From Rhodospirillaceae bacterium (GTDB lineage: Bacteria > Pseudomonadota > Alphaproteobacteria > Kiloniellales > DSM-21159), in NCBI GenBank assembly GCA_006969625.1, contig CP030885.1:3297430-3361429 (forward strand): a stretch of DNA of 64,000 nt. The letters run 5' to 3'. Below are positions 1-10,499 of this stretch, piece after piece. The translations under genes and the position numbers were made by a program. The notes beneath the pieces were generated by a model, which was given only the letters and a program-made list of their open reading frames with translations, searched no databases and was not told where the DNA came from. The stretch's first letter is position 1. Each line of letters begins with the position of its first letter.

Positions 1-493
1 CTCGATCGCCCTGGAAGAGCGCGGCCAGGTGGTCGCCGGCGTGGTCTACGACCCGGTCAAGGACGAACTCTTCGCCGCCGAGCGCGGGGCCGGCGCGTTC
101 CTCAACGACCGCCGGCTGCGGGTTTCGGCGCGCACCCGCCTGGACGAGGCGCTGATCGCCACCGGCATCCCCTTCAAGGGCACGCCCGGCCATCCGCGCT
201 TCCTGGCCGAGCTGGAGGCGGTGATGCCGGCGGTCGCCGGCGTGCGCCGCTGGGGCACCGCCAGCCTGGACCTGGCCTACGTCGCCGCCGGGCGCTTCGA
301 CGGCTTCTGGGAGCGCAACCTGAACCCCTGGGACATCGCCGCCGGCGCCCTGCTGGTGCGCGAGGCCGGCGGCCTGGTGACCGAGGTCGGCGGACGCAGC
401 CACACGGTCGACAGCCCCTCGATCCTCGCCGTCACGCCCAAGCTGCAGGAGCCGCTGGACCGCCTGCTGTCGCAGGCCGGGCGCGGACGCTGA
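1..493 (+). CDS. suhB: Inositol monophosphatase family protein (5'-truncated)
   Basis: C-terminal 163 residues of a Mg-dependent inositol-1-phosphatase/SuhB family enzyme, which hydrolyses inositol or related sugar phosphates. The gene is cut by the window start; the frame is open from base 2 and begins with SIALEERGQ, the segment that follows metal motif A in this family. Motif B is visible as NPWDIAAG followed by ALLVREAGG (positions about 320-375), which holds the conserved metal-binding Asp. Motif A (DPxDGT) should lie just outside the window. The end of the protein (LDRLLSQAG...) has the usual family length. About 150 bp separate it from the next gene. The family includes SuhB, CysQ-like and histidinol-phosphatase-like members, so the exact substrate is not decided by the visible part. 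Confidence 0.9.
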   Translation, partial: SIALEERGQVVAGVVYDPVKDELFAAERGAGAFLNDRRLRVSARTRLDEALIATGIPFKGTPGHPRFLAELEAVMPAVAGVRRWGTASLDLAYVAAGRFDGFWERNLNPWDIAAGALLVREAGGLVTEVGGRSHTVDSPSILAVTPKLQEPLDRLLSQAGRGR

Positions 494-646
494 CCTCGGC
501 ACCGGCCCCGACGCCGGGCGCGCCTTTGCCCGGTTGTTTGCCCAACGCGGTCTGACTAGTGTAAACCGCGCGCTTGACGGGGGCGTTTGGCGGAATCCAG
601 CGGGCGGCCGGACCAGGAACGGCCGGCGCCAGGGGGCAAGACGAGC

Positions 647-2020
647 ATGACCAGCGAACACGAGACGCAGGCGGCACCCGGGGCGGGCGGCGGCAGGCGC
701 CGTGGCATCCACACGCGGCGCGGGAGGCGGCTGCGCGGGGCCTGCGCGGCCCTGGCGCTCGCCGCCGGCTTGGCCGCCGGACTGCCGGGCGGGCCAATGG
801 CCCCGCAGCCGGCCGCAGCGCAATCCAACGTCTTCGTCAATCAGCAGCTTCTCGGCGCCCTGGGCGGCGGCGTGACCCCCTACCCCGGCGTCGGACCTTA
901 CGGCGCCGCGCCCTACGGCCAGCCGGTGCCCTATGGCGCCATCCCCCCGGGTGTGGTGCCGCCGGCGGGCTTCGGCGCGCCCTTCGGCGCCGGGGGCATG
1001 GTCGGCGTGCCCGGCAACCTGATCTACCCGCCGCAGCAGATGCCGCGCTCGACCGTGGTGCAGCGGACGCAGCCCTTCGGCTACGGCGCGCCCGGAGCCT
1101 TCGGCCAGCCGGGCTTCCCGCCGCAAGGCCGCGTCCAGGCCTTCGGCGGCGTGCCCGGCCAGGCGACCACGATGATCGACGGCCGCACGGCAGCCGCCGG
1201 CCGGACCGAGGGCGAGGCCCGTTCCCAGGCCTTCGTCCCCAGCACTACCGGCCGGCCGCCGGCCCCGGCCGCTCCGCCGCCGCGCACCGAGCGCAGCACG
1301 CCGCCGCCGCTGCCTTCGGAGGCGCTGGCCCAGCGCCAGGCCAGCGGGCAGGACCAGGCGCCGCCCCAGCCTCGAGCCCCGGCACCGGCGCCCGCGCCGG
1401 CCTCCGCCCCGCTCGTCCAGCAGCCTGCGCCCGAAGCGCAACCGGCACCGCAGACGCAGCCCGAACCGCAGCGCCAGGCGGCCGAACCGCCGGCGCCGCA
1501 GCAGGCCGCCGCCCCCGAGCCAATGCCCGCGCCGCCGGCCGCCCCGGCACCGGCCCCGGACCAGGAGGTGGCGACGCCGCCCAGCCCGCCGCCTGCCCCG
1601 GAACCCGAGCCACAGGCGCAGCCGGCAGCGGAGCCGGAACCGCAGCAGGCCGCCGAGCCGGCGCCGCAAGAGACCCAGGAGGCCGCGGTCCCGGCAGAAC
1701 CGGAGCAGCAACTGCTGACGCAGGTGATATTCCCGGAAGGCCAGGACGACCTGAGCGACGAGGGCCAGGACGCGCTGCGGGCACTGGCCTCCGACCTGCA
1801 GCAAAACGAGGATCGGCGGATCCAGCTCCTCGCCTATGCCGCCGGCGATTCCAGCCAGGTCAACCAGGCGCGGCGGCTCTCGCTGTCGCGCGCGCTGACC
1901 GTGCGCCAGTACCTGATCGACCAGGGCATCCGCTCGACCCGAATGGACGTGCGCGCGCTGGGCAACAACGTGCCGCAGGGGCCGGCCAACCGCGTCGACA
2001 TCGTGCCGGCGCCGCGATAG
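647..2020 (+). CDS. OmpA-family protein with signal peptide and Pro/Ala/Gln-rich linker
   Basis: 457-residue envelope protein. The ATG at 647 is preferred over an upstream TTG at 587 because an AGGGGG ribosome site lies about 10 bases before it. An Arg-rich N region (residues about 18-30) and a hydrophobic Ala/Leu stretch ending in PAAAQS look like an export signal. A Gly/Pro/Tyr-rich section follows, then a low-complexity Pro/Ala/Gln/Glu linker (about residues 200-350). The C-terminal 100 residues form an OmpA-like fold, with IFPEGQDDLSDEG, a helix RRLSLSRALTVRQYLIDQGI and the closing NRVDIV; the family's usual peptidoglycan-contact motif is only partly kept. The MotA-like gene starts 13 bp downstream, so the two are probably cotranscribed. 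A periplasmic partner of the channel genes is an inference. Confidence 0.85.
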   Translation: MTSEHETQAAPGAGGGRRRGIHTRRGRRLRGACAALALAAGLAAGLPGGPMAPQPAAAQSNVFVNQQLLGALGGGVTPYPGVGPYGAAPYGQPVPYGAIPPGVVPPAGFGAPFGAGGMVGVPGNLIYPPQQMPRSTVVQRTQPFGYGAPGAFGQPGFPPQGRVQAFGGVPGQATTMIDGRTAAAGRTEGEARSQAFVPSTTGRPPAPAAPPPRTERSTPPPLPSEALAQRQASGQDQAPPQPRAPAPAPAPASAPLVQQPAPEAQPAPQTQPEPQRQAAEPPAPQQAAAPEPMPAPPAAPAPAPDQEVATPPSPPPAPEPEPQAQPAAEPEPQQAAEPAPQETQEAAVPAEPEQQLLTQVIFPEGQDDLSDEGQDALRALASDLQQNEDRRIQLLAYAAGDSSQVNQARRLSLSRALTVRQYLIDQGIRSTRMDVRALGNNVPQGPANRVDIVPAPR

Positions 2021-2033
2021 ACGGGCGCCGCGG

Positions 2034-3197
2034 ATGACGCGACCGACCCTCTATCTGCTGCGCATGGCGATCTTCCTGGGGCTGGTGGCCGTGGCCGCCG
2101 CCCTGCTGTTTCCGCGCCTGCAGGAAGCCTTCCTGGCGAATGCCGTGCTGAACGGCATGATCCTGGGCGTGCTGGTCTTCGGCATCGCCTACTCGATCCG
2201 CCAGGTCATCCTGCTGCGCCCGGAGATCCGCTACCTCGACCATCTGCGACGCGAGTCGAGCGGCGGGCTGATCTTCCCCGGCGCGGTCCAGGCCATGCCG
2301 GCGCCCCGCCTGCTCGGCCCGATGTCCAACATGCTGCGCGAGCGCAAGGGCCGCCTGACCCTCTCGGCACTTTCGACGCGCACCCTGCTGGACTCCATCG
2401 GCACGCGGATCGGCGAGAGCCACGACATCTCCCGCTACCTGATCGGGCTGCTGATCTTCCTCGGCCTGCTCGGCACCTTCTGGGGCCTGCTGGAGACGAT
2501 CGACTCCGTGGCCGAGACGATCGGCGGCCTCTCGGCGACCAGCGGCGACCCCGCCTTGCTCTTCGAACAGCTCAAGAGCGGCCTCGACGCGCCGCTGTCC
2601 GGCATGGGCACCGCCTTCTCCTCCTCGCTGTTCGGGCTGGCGGGCTCCCTTGTCCTCGGCTTCCTCGAGCTGCAGGCGAGCCAGGCGCACAACCGCTTCG
2701 TCAACGAGCTGGAGGAATGGCTGTCCGGCCTGACCCGCCTGTCGAGCGGCGGCGAGGGCGTCGGCGGCGGCGACGGCTCGGTGCCGGCCTATCTGAGCGC
2801 CCTCTTGGAGTCGACGGCCGACAGCCTGGACACCCTGCAGCGTACCATCGCCCGCGGAGAGGACGACCGGCAGCAGGCCAACCGCAACCTCGCCACCCTG
2901 ACCGAGCGGCTGAGCGTGCTGACCGAACAGATGCGCACCGAGCAGGAGGTGATGCGCCGCCTGGCCGAGACCCACAGCGCCATCAAGCCGCTGCTGCAGC
3001 AACTCGCCGAGGCCAACCTGGGCGGCGGTGGCCTGGACGAAACGACCCGCGACAACATCCGCACCCTGGCACTGAACGTCACCCGCATGGCCGGCGAGAT
3101 GGAACGCGGCCGCGAGCAGACGGTCGAGCAGATCCGCGGCGAGATCCGCCTGCTGGCGCGCACCATCGCCGCGCTGGCGGAGGAGTCGGAGGGCTAA
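2034..3197 (+). CDS. MotA/TolQ/ExbB-like proton-channel subunit
   Basis: 387 residues. Two membrane helices lie near the N-terminus (about 7-27 and 42-60). Two more follow at about 134-155 (IGLLIFLGLLGTFWGLLETI) and 186-209 (GMGTAFSSSLFGLAGSLVLG), the hallmark pair of the MotA/ExbB proton-channel superfamily. The C-terminal third is a cytoplasmic coiled coil (about 250-385). Proteins of this superfamily surround a MotB/ExbD-type partner and conduct H+ to do work on the envelope. The MotB-like partner starts 6 bp downstream. There are no flagellar genes nearby, so a role distinct from the flagellar stator is likely; that is an inference from context. Confidence 0.88.
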   Translation: MTRPTLYLLRMAIFLGLVAVAAALLFPRLQEAFLANAVLNGMILGVLVFGIAYSIRQVILLRPEIRYLDHLRRESSGGLIFPGAVQAMPAPRLLGPMSNMLRERKGRLTLSALSTRTLLDSIGTRIGESHDISRYLIGLLIFLGLLGTFWGLLETIDSVAETIGGLSATSGDPALLFEQLKSGLDAPLSGMGTAFSSSLFGLAGSLVLGFLELQASQAHNRFVNELEEWLSGLTRLSSGGEGVGGGDGSVPAYLSALLESTADSLDTLQRTIARGEDDRQQANRNLATLTERLSVLTEQMRTEQEVMRRLAETHSAIKPLLQQLAEANLGGGGLDETTRDNIRTLALNVTRMAGEMERGREQTVEQIRGEIRLLARTIAALAEESEG

Positions 3198-3203
3198 CCG
3201 CCC

Positions 3204-4967
3204 ATGTACACCCTCTCGCGCACCGGCCGAGAGCGGTCCACGAACATCTGGCCCGGCTTCGTCGACGGACTGGCGACGCTGCTGCTGGTGCTGATCTTCG
3301 TGCTGATGGTCTTCATGATCGGCCAGTTCTTCCTGTCGACGGCGCTGACCAGCCGCGACACCCGCCTGGCCGAGCTGACCGACCGCCTGAACGAGCTCTC
3401 GGAGCTGCTGTCGCTCGAACGCCGCGCCAACGCCGACCTGCGGGTCAACGTCTCGCAGCTCTCCTCCGAGTTGCAGGCCTCACTGAGCCAGCGCGACCGG
3501 CTGAGCGAGCAGCTCGCAGCGCTCAGCGAGCAGCGCGACCGCCTGGCCGGCGACCTGGCGGCGCTGACCAACGAACGCGACGTCCTCGCCAACCGAGTTG
3601 CCCTAGCCGAGTCGCGCCTGCGCGAGGCGGAGGCCGAGCTGAGCGAGGCGCAGCAGGCGATCGCGGCCGACCGCCAAACGATCGAGGCGCAGCTCGCCGA
3701 GGTGCGCGCCTTGCAGGACCTGCGCGACGAGCTGCGCACGCAGCTCACCGAGCTGCAGCTCGCCCTGGCACGCGCCGAGACCCAGCGGGAGGAGCTGGCC
3801 GAGACCCTTGGCATGCGCGAAGGCGAGCTGTCGGAGTTGCAGCAGGCGATGGCCGCCAGCACCGCGCGCGTCGCCGAGCTGGAGGGCGCCTTGAGCGATC
3901 GGGACGCGCAGCTGCAGGCGCAGGACCAGGCGATCGGCCTTCTGGAGGACCAGCTCGCCGTCAGCCGCAGCGACCTGGAAGAGCGCGCCGCGCGGATCGA
4001 GCGCCTGGAGAGCGAGGCGCTGACCCGCGAGGAGGAGCTGACGCGTCAGATCGAGGCGCTACAGGCGCTGCGTGCCCGCGTCGCGGCACGTAACGCCGAG
4101 TTGGCCGAGCTGGAGTCCGAGCTGGCCGCCCAGGCACGCGCCCTGACGCTGGCGCAGGAAGAGGTCGCGGCGCGCGAAGACCGCATTGCCGAGCTGCAGA
4201 CGCTGCTGCAGGAGCGCGAGGCCGAGCTGGCCGAGCTGCAGTCGCGCACAAGCGATACGCAGGCCGAGTTGCGGCAGACACGCCAGGCGCTGGACCGCAG
4301 CCAGGACTTCGCGCTTGAGCAGCAGCGACTGAGCGAGACGGCGCAGCGCGAGGTCGAGCGGCTGAACCGCCAGCTCGAGCAGTTGCGCGCCCAGCTCGCG
4401 GCACTGAACGAGGCACTCGAGGCGGCCGAGGCGCAGAACCGCGAGCAACAGGTGCAGATCGCCAATCTCGGCGAGCGGCTGAACGCGGCGTTGGCGACCA
4501 AGGTGCAGGAGCTCGCCCGCTACCGCTCCGAGTTCTTCGGGCGGCTGCGCGAAGTGCTGGGCGACAATCCGAACGTGCGCATCGTCGGCGACCGCTTCGT
4601 CTTCCAGTCCGAAGTGCTGTTCCCTACCGCCTCCGACGAGCTGCAGCCGGCCGGCCAGCGGCAGATCGCCGATCTGGCCGACACGCTGGTGGAGATCGCG
4701 GCCAGGATCCCGCCGGACATCGACTGGGTGCTGCGCGTCGACGGCCACACCGACCGCCGGCCGATCCGGACGGCGGAGTTCCCCTCCAACTGGGAGCTCT
4801 CGACGGCGCGCGCGGTCGAGGTGGTGAAGTTCCTGATCGACCAGGGCATCCCGCCGGGCCGCCTGGTCGCCGCCGGCTTCGCCGACAACTGGCCGATCGC
4901 CGAGGGAGCCAGCGAAGTGGCGCTCAGCCGTAACCGACGCATCGAGTTCAAGCTGACCGAGCGTTGA
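3204..4967 (+). CDS. MotB-like protein with long coiled coil and C-terminal OmpA domain
   Basis: 587 residues. A single membrane helix near the N-terminus reads WPGFVDGLATLLLVLIF. Asp21 sits at the start of the helix like the proton-carrying Asp of MotB (W-x4-D-x3-T pattern). Residues about 50-440 are an unusually long heptad-rich coiled coil, rich in AEL and ERD repeats. The C-terminal domain (about 465-587) is OmpA/MotB-like: LFPTASDEL, DGHTD, the helix NWELSTARAVEVV and NRRIEFKL, all expected for peptidoglycan binding. The pairing with the upstream MotA-like gene implies an ion-driven inner-membrane motor whose stalk spans far more periplasm than that of a flagellar stator. The exact function is not known from sequence. 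Confidence 0.88.
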   Translation: MYTLSRTGRERSTNIWPGFVDGLATLLLVLIFVLMVFMIGQFFLSTALTSRDTRLAELTDRLNELSELLSLERRANADLRVNVSQLSSELQASLSQRDRLSEQLAALSEQRDRLAGDLAALTNERDVLANRVALAESRLREAEAELSEAQQAIAADRQTIEAQLAEVRALQDLRDELRTQLTELQLALARAETQREELAETLGMREGELSELQQAMAASTARVAELEGALSDRDAQLQAQDQAIGLLEDQLAVSRSDLEERAARIERLESEALTREEELTRQIEALQALRARVAARNAELAELESELAAQARALTLAQEEVAAREDRIAELQTLLQEREAELAELQSRTSDTQAELRQTRQALDRSQDFALEQQRLSETAQREVERLNRQLEQLRAQLAALNEALEAAEAQNREQQVQIANLGERLNAALATKVQELARYRSEFFGRLREVLGDNPNVRIVGDRFVFQSEVLFPTASDELQPAGQRQIADLADTLVEIAARIPPDIDWVLRVDGHTDRRPIRTAEFPSNWELSTARAVEVVKFLIDQGIPPGRLVAAGFADNWPIAEGASEVALSRNRRIEFKLTER

Positions 4968-4989
4968 GGCGCGCGCCCCTTCGAAAGCG

Positions 4990-5018
4990 AAAAGGGCCGG
5001 TCCCACAGGACCGGCCCC
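4990..5018 (-). terminator. Rho-independent terminator (hsp20 side)
   Basis: A 10-bp GC stem, GGGCCGGTCC / GGACCGGCCC, with a 4-base loop. On the minus strand it is followed by TTTT, so it fits termination of transcription from the small heat-shock gene; it also lies just after the plus-strand MotB-like gene. A nearly identical 29-bp element (26 of 29 bases) sits at 8621-8649. Confidence 0.8.
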
Positions 5019-5062
5019 AAGCTTTGGGCAAGGGTGCGAAACGCGCCTTAGAGCAGGATTCA

Positions 5063-5100
5063 CGTCACTGGTGGAAGCGGATCCGGTTCCACCAGTGACG
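5063..5100. repeat. 38-bp near-perfect palindrome at the 3' end of hsp20
   Basis: The left arm CGTCACTGGTGGAA and right arm TTCCACCAGTGACG match over 14 bp and enclose a central near-palindrome around GGATCC; the whole 38 bp has only one mismatched pair. It begins 8 bases past the stop codon of hsp20. It probably forms an RNA hairpin that ends or protects the heat-shock transcript. It resembles palindromic repeats scattered through alphaproteobacterial genomes, but only one copy was noticed here. Confidence 0.75.
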
Positions 5101-5108
5101 ATCGCGCT

Positions 5109-5579
5109 CTATGCGGCGTTCTCGATCACCTTGGTCTCGCCGTTTGCCTTGTTCTCGATGGCGATCGTGCGCGGCTTGGCGCTCTCGGGCACCTCGCGCA
5201 CCAGCTCGACATGGAGCAAGCCGTTTTCCAGGCGCGCGCCGCTGACCTTGATGTGGTCGGCGAGCTGGAAGCTGCGCTGGAAAGCGCGCGCGGCGATGCC
5301 GCGGTGCAGGAAGCGGCGGCCCTCCTCGTCCTGCTCTTCGCGGGTCTTCTTGCCCTCGATGGTGAGCTGGTTCTGGTGCAGCGTGGCGTTGAGCTCGTCC
5401 TCGCCAAACCCGGCGACTGCCATGGTGATGCGATAGGCGTCCTCGCCGGTCTTCTCGATGTTGTAGGGCGGGTAGTTCATCGCCCCCTCATCGACGCGGC
5501 TGGCGGCGTCGAGCAGGTGCATCATCCGGTCGAACCCGACGGTGGCGCGCAGAAGGGGGGAAAAGTCGGCACTACGCAT
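5109..5579 (-). CDS. Hsp20 family small heat-shock protein (IbpA-like)
   Basis: 156-residue ATP-independent holdase that binds unfolding proteins. The N-terminus (FDRMMHLLDAA...YPPYNIEKTGEDAYRITMAVAGF) is that of the IbpA class. The alpha-crystallin domain spans about residues 38-130, and the C-terminal I-x-I motif is present as IAI. The start ATG follows an AGGAGG site embedded in a ROSE-like 5' leader. Upstream lies an RpoH-type promoter and downstream are two hairpins, so the gene looks monocistronic and heat-controlled at both transcription and translation. The family assignment is secure; the regulatory reading is inference from sequence patterns. Confidence 0.95.
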   Translation of the reverse strand: MRSADFSPLLRATVGFDRMMHLLDAASRVDEGAMNYPPYNIEKTGEDAYRITMAVAGFGEDELNATLHQNQLTIEGKKTREEQDEEGRRFLHRGIAARAFQRSFQLADHIKVSGARLENGLLHVELVREVPESAKPRTIAIENKANGETKVIENAA

Positions 5580-5725
5580 GGTTCATATCCTCCTGGAAGC
5601 GATATGCAGTCTCTGGCCCTCCTGTCTCGGCAGGGCCCATTCGTGCCTTCGGCTCTCCGGGAGCGGTGCGCGCCGTCGCAGACCCTCGTCCAGGCGTCCC
5701 GACCGGCACCCTCCCGCTCCGAAGA
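5580..5725 (-). ncRNA. Candidate ROSE-type RNA thermometer in the hsp20 5' leader
   Basis: On the minus strand the leader ends in TATCGCTTCCAGGAGGATATG, a few bases before the start codon. ROSE elements of alphaproteobacterial ibpA/hsp20 genes carry U(U/C)GCU opposite a GGAGG ribosome site followed by AUAUG. Here TCGCT lies five bases before GGAGGATATG, which matches that pattern. The roughly 145-base leader implied by the upstream promoter is long enough for the multi-hairpin ROSE fold, and contains GC-rich self-complementary stretches. The full fold was not computed. Confidence 0.65.
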
Positions 5726-5733
5726 CCGCCTTT

Positions 5734-5762
5734 AGGTAAGCAAGCCTTCATCTCCGTTCAAG
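5734..5762 (-). promoter_or_regulatory. RpoH (sigma-32)-type promoter of hsp20
   Basis: The minus strand reads CTTG, 18 bases, CTTACCT. The alphaproteobacterial heat-shock consensus is CTTG-N17/18-CYTATNT, so only one consensus base differs. The predicted start of transcription is near 5725, about 145 bases before the hsp20 start codon. Confidence 0.6.
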
Positions 5763-5821
5763 AGGATGGTGGCGCGCCACGTCCTGCCGCGAGGGCGGGC
5801 TTGTACAACGAAGTCAAGCTG

Positions 5822-5836
5822 TTAAGCTTTCGGTAA
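5822..5836. promoter_or_regulatory. CtrA-like half-conserved site before rcdA
   Basis: TTAA, seven bases, GTAA; the CtrA consensus is TTAA-N7-TTAA, so one base differs. It abuts the annotated rcdA start, where no good ribosome site is seen. If translation begins at the Met codon at 5854 instead, the site lies in a normal promoter position. Known biology makes it plausible, since rcdA belongs to the CtrA cell-cycle circuit in Caulobacter. Confidence 0.35.
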
Positions 5837-6252
5837 TGAGCGAGATCACCGGTATGACCGAGGGCGCGGGCGTCGCCTTTCTCAACGGCACCTACGCGGA
5901 AGCGCTGGCCCTGACCCGCGAGGCCCGCGACTATATCGCCCTGCAGGAGCGCGCCGAGCGGCAGGACCTGGGCGCCATCGACCAGCTTGTCGCCTCATGC
6001 GAGTCCATGCGCCTGACCACCCGCCTGACCCAGGTGATGGCTTGGCTGCTGGTGCAGCGCGCCGTGCAGGCCGGCGAGATCACGCGCGACGAGGCACGCC
6101 AGCCCCGGCACCGGCTCGGCGCGCGTGAGATCTGCGAAGCGGAGGTTCCGCCGGTGGAGGCCGAGTTGCCGCCGCGCATGCGCGACCTGTTGGCGCGCAG
6201 CCACGCGCTCTACAGCCGCGTCGCCCGTCTCGATGCGATGCTGGACGCCTGA
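5836..6252 (+). CDS. rcdA: DUF1465 family protein, RcdA-like protease adaptor
   Basis: 138 residues, all helical in character. The core ESMRLTTRLTQVMAWLLVQRAV followed by (G)EIT is the signature of the DUF1465/RcdA family. In Caulobacter RcdA is an adaptor that delivers CtrA and other substrates to ClpXP at a cell-cycle checkpoint. This protein is somewhat shorter than Caulobacter RcdA. The start is uncertain: ATG at 5836 or Met7 at 5854, neither with a strong ribosome site. It faces rpmE tail to tail, a common alphaproteobacterial arrangement. Confidence 0.85.
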   Translation: MSEITGMTEGAGVAFLNGTYAEALALTREARDYIALQERAERQDLGAIDQLVASCESMRLTTRLTQVMAWLLVQRAVQAGEITRDEARQPRHRLGAREICEAEVPPVEAELPPRMRDLLARSHALYSRVARLDAMLDA

Positions 6253-6288
6253 ACTCTCGTCCGATTCGGCGTCCGGCCCTCGCCCGCC

Positions 6289-6513
6289 TTACTTCTTCAG
6301 GCCGAGACCGGCAAAGCGCTTGTTGAACTTGGCCACCTGGCCGCCCGACTCGTTCAGGCGCTGTACGCCGGTCCAGGCCGGGTGCGTCTTGATGTCGATG
6401 TCGAGGCGCAGCGTGTCGCCGGCGGAGCCGTAGGTCGAGCGCATCGGCAGCTCGGTCCCGTCGGTCATCACCACGGTGATCTCGTGATACGCGGGATGGA
6501 TGTCTTTCTTCAT
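6289..6513 (-). CDS. rpmE: 50S ribosomal protein bL31
   Basis: 74-residue large-subunit protein beginning [12 protein letters not shown], the classic bL31 N-terminus, and containing [13 protein letters not shown] and RFAGLG. The Cys residues that bind zinc in the C+ form of bL31 are absent, so this is the zinc-independent form. The frame stays open upstream, but the start at 6513 is fixed by family alignment. It diverges from the ABC transporter gene, with a shared 220-bp upstream region. Confidence 0.95.
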   Translation of the reverse strand: MKKDIHPAYHEITVVMTDGTELPMRSTYGSAGDTLRLDIDIKTHPAWTGVQRLNESGGQVAKFNKRFAGLGLKK

Positions 6514-6734
6514 GGCGGTCAGCTTTCGCTCTCTGGGCGCGCGCGTGTCGTTCGGGCGGAAGGCCGCGGATATAACCAAGCGCTCGGGCCTTGGCAAGCC
6601 CGGCGCCGCTGGGTGCGGCAGGCGCGGCGCTGCGCCGCTTGCGGGCGCGGGCGGGGCCGTGCGATAGCTGGTGCGGGCGGATTTACCCCGCCGACGACGT
6701 GTTTTCACCGACGCGAGAGCCGATCGTAAGCCGC

Positions 6735-8606
<1,872 letters not shown>

Positions 8607-8620
8607 GGTGCCCGGACATG

Positions 8621-8649
8621 AAAAGGGCCGGCCCCATTGGACCGGCCCC
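8621..8649 (-). terminator. Rho-independent terminator, second copy of the 4990 hairpin
   Basis: The stem GGGCCGG / CCGGCCC is extended by partial pairing. The minus strand ends in TTTT after the stem, fitting termination beyond ilvC. It differs from the element at 4990-5018 at three of 29 positions. It also lies 15 bases past the ABC transporter stop, so it may work for both converging units. Confidence 0.7.
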
Positions 8650-8665
8650 GCGCAAACGGAAGGCA

Positions 8666-8720
8666 GCGCCCTCACCCTTCGACATACGGTCCTGGGGACC
8701 GCTCCTCAGGGTGAGGGCGC
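8666..8720 (-). repeat. REP-like palindromic repeat, copy 1
   Basis: Perfect 13-bp arms GCGCCCTCACCCT / AGGGTGAGGGCGC enclose an inner hairpin GGTCC-TGG-GGACC. On the minus strand it reads CCTCACCCTGAGGAGC...GTCGAAGGGTGAGG, the form of a palindromic repeat common in alphaproteobacterial intergenic DNA. A related copy in the opposite orientation starts 28 bases later. Confidence 0.75.
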
Positions 8721-8747
8721 CGATTGGGACTCCGGCAACTCGCGAGA

Positions 8748-8790
8748 CCTCATCCTAAGGAGCCGCGCAGTGGCGTCTCGAAAGGTGAGG
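8748..8790 (+). repeat. REP-like palindromic repeat, copy 2 (inverted)
   Basis: It reads CCTCATCCTAAGGAGC...GTCTCGAAAGGTGAGG with an inner CCGCGC/TGGCG hairpin. It shares the outer CCTCAYCCTRAGGAGC and TCGAA-GGTGAGG blocks with copy 1 but lies on the other strand, giving an inverted pair that fills the space between the ABC transporter and ilvC. Confidence 0.7.
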
Positions 8791-8809
8791 TCCGGCCCGG
8801 CCCGAGCCC

Positions 8810-10021
<1,212 letters not shown>

Positions 10022-10402
10022 TCAGTCGCGCGCCAGCGGCGTCATGATGCCGAATGCGGCGCCGGCCGGATCGGCCACCATGGCGATGCGGCCGACGTCG
10101 GGAACGTCGAACGGCGGCTGCATGACCTTGCCGCCAAGCTCGCAGATGCGCGCGCAGGCCGCGTCGCAGTCGTCGACCGTGACGTAGACCATCCACTGCG
10201 GCGGCGTGCCCTGGAACTGCGGTCCCTCCATCTTGAAGGCCCCGCCCAGGTCCCGCTCGCCGCGCCGCCACAGCCAGTAAGTGCCGCCGTCCGGCATCGG
10301 CCAGGCCTTGGCCTCCCAGCCCAGTAGCCCGCCGTAGAAGGTCTTGGCGGCCTCCATGTCCGACGTCATCAATTCGTTCCAGGCGAAGTCCCCATGCGCC
10401 AT
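10022..10402 (-). CDS. VOC (glyoxalase/bleomycin-resistance) family protein
   Basis: 126 residues with the two-module vicinal-oxygen-chelate fold. The first half is FAWNELMTSDMEAAKTFYGGLLGWEAK, typical of the CFP-30-like subgroup; the second contains MVYVTVDDCDAACARICELGGKVMQPPFDVPDVGRIAMVADPAGAAFGIM. The ATG at 10402 has a strong AGGAGG site upstream; in-frame codons before it are not used. The metal-binding positions are not clearly kept, so it may be a binding protein rather than an enzyme. It lies inside the ilv gene group on the same strand, but a role there is not indicated. Confidence 0.88.
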   Translation of the reverse strand: MAHGDFAWNELMTSDMEAAKTFYGGLLGWEAKAWPMPDGGTYWLWRRGERDLGGAFKMEGPQFQGTPPQWMVYVTVDDCDAACARICELGGKVMQPPFDVPDVGRIAMVADPAGAAFGIMTPLARD

Positions 10403-10499
10403 CGCACTTCTCCTCCTTTTGCGGAACCCTCGTGAGGACGCGCAGAATAGGGCGAGACCCCAGGCGCCGCGGGTGAACATTGCGTGAAGTCGGCGGCGC

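Noticed and set aside
574-2037. Long Arg/Ala/Gly/Pro-rich frames overlapping real genes on both strands (also at 2717-4093, 24972-26387, 26124-28406, 49550-52198)
   Set aside because: Compositional shadows of GC-rich genes: no domains, no ribosome sites, and arginine/proline/alanine runs from out-of-frame reading.
2034-4967. Zorya-type anti-phage system (MotA-like plus MotB-like with OmpA domain)
   Set aside because: The pair resembles ZorA/ZorB, but no ZorC, ZorD or ZorE-like helicase or nuclease gene lies beside it, and the long coiled coil is in the MotB-like protein rather than the MotA-like one.
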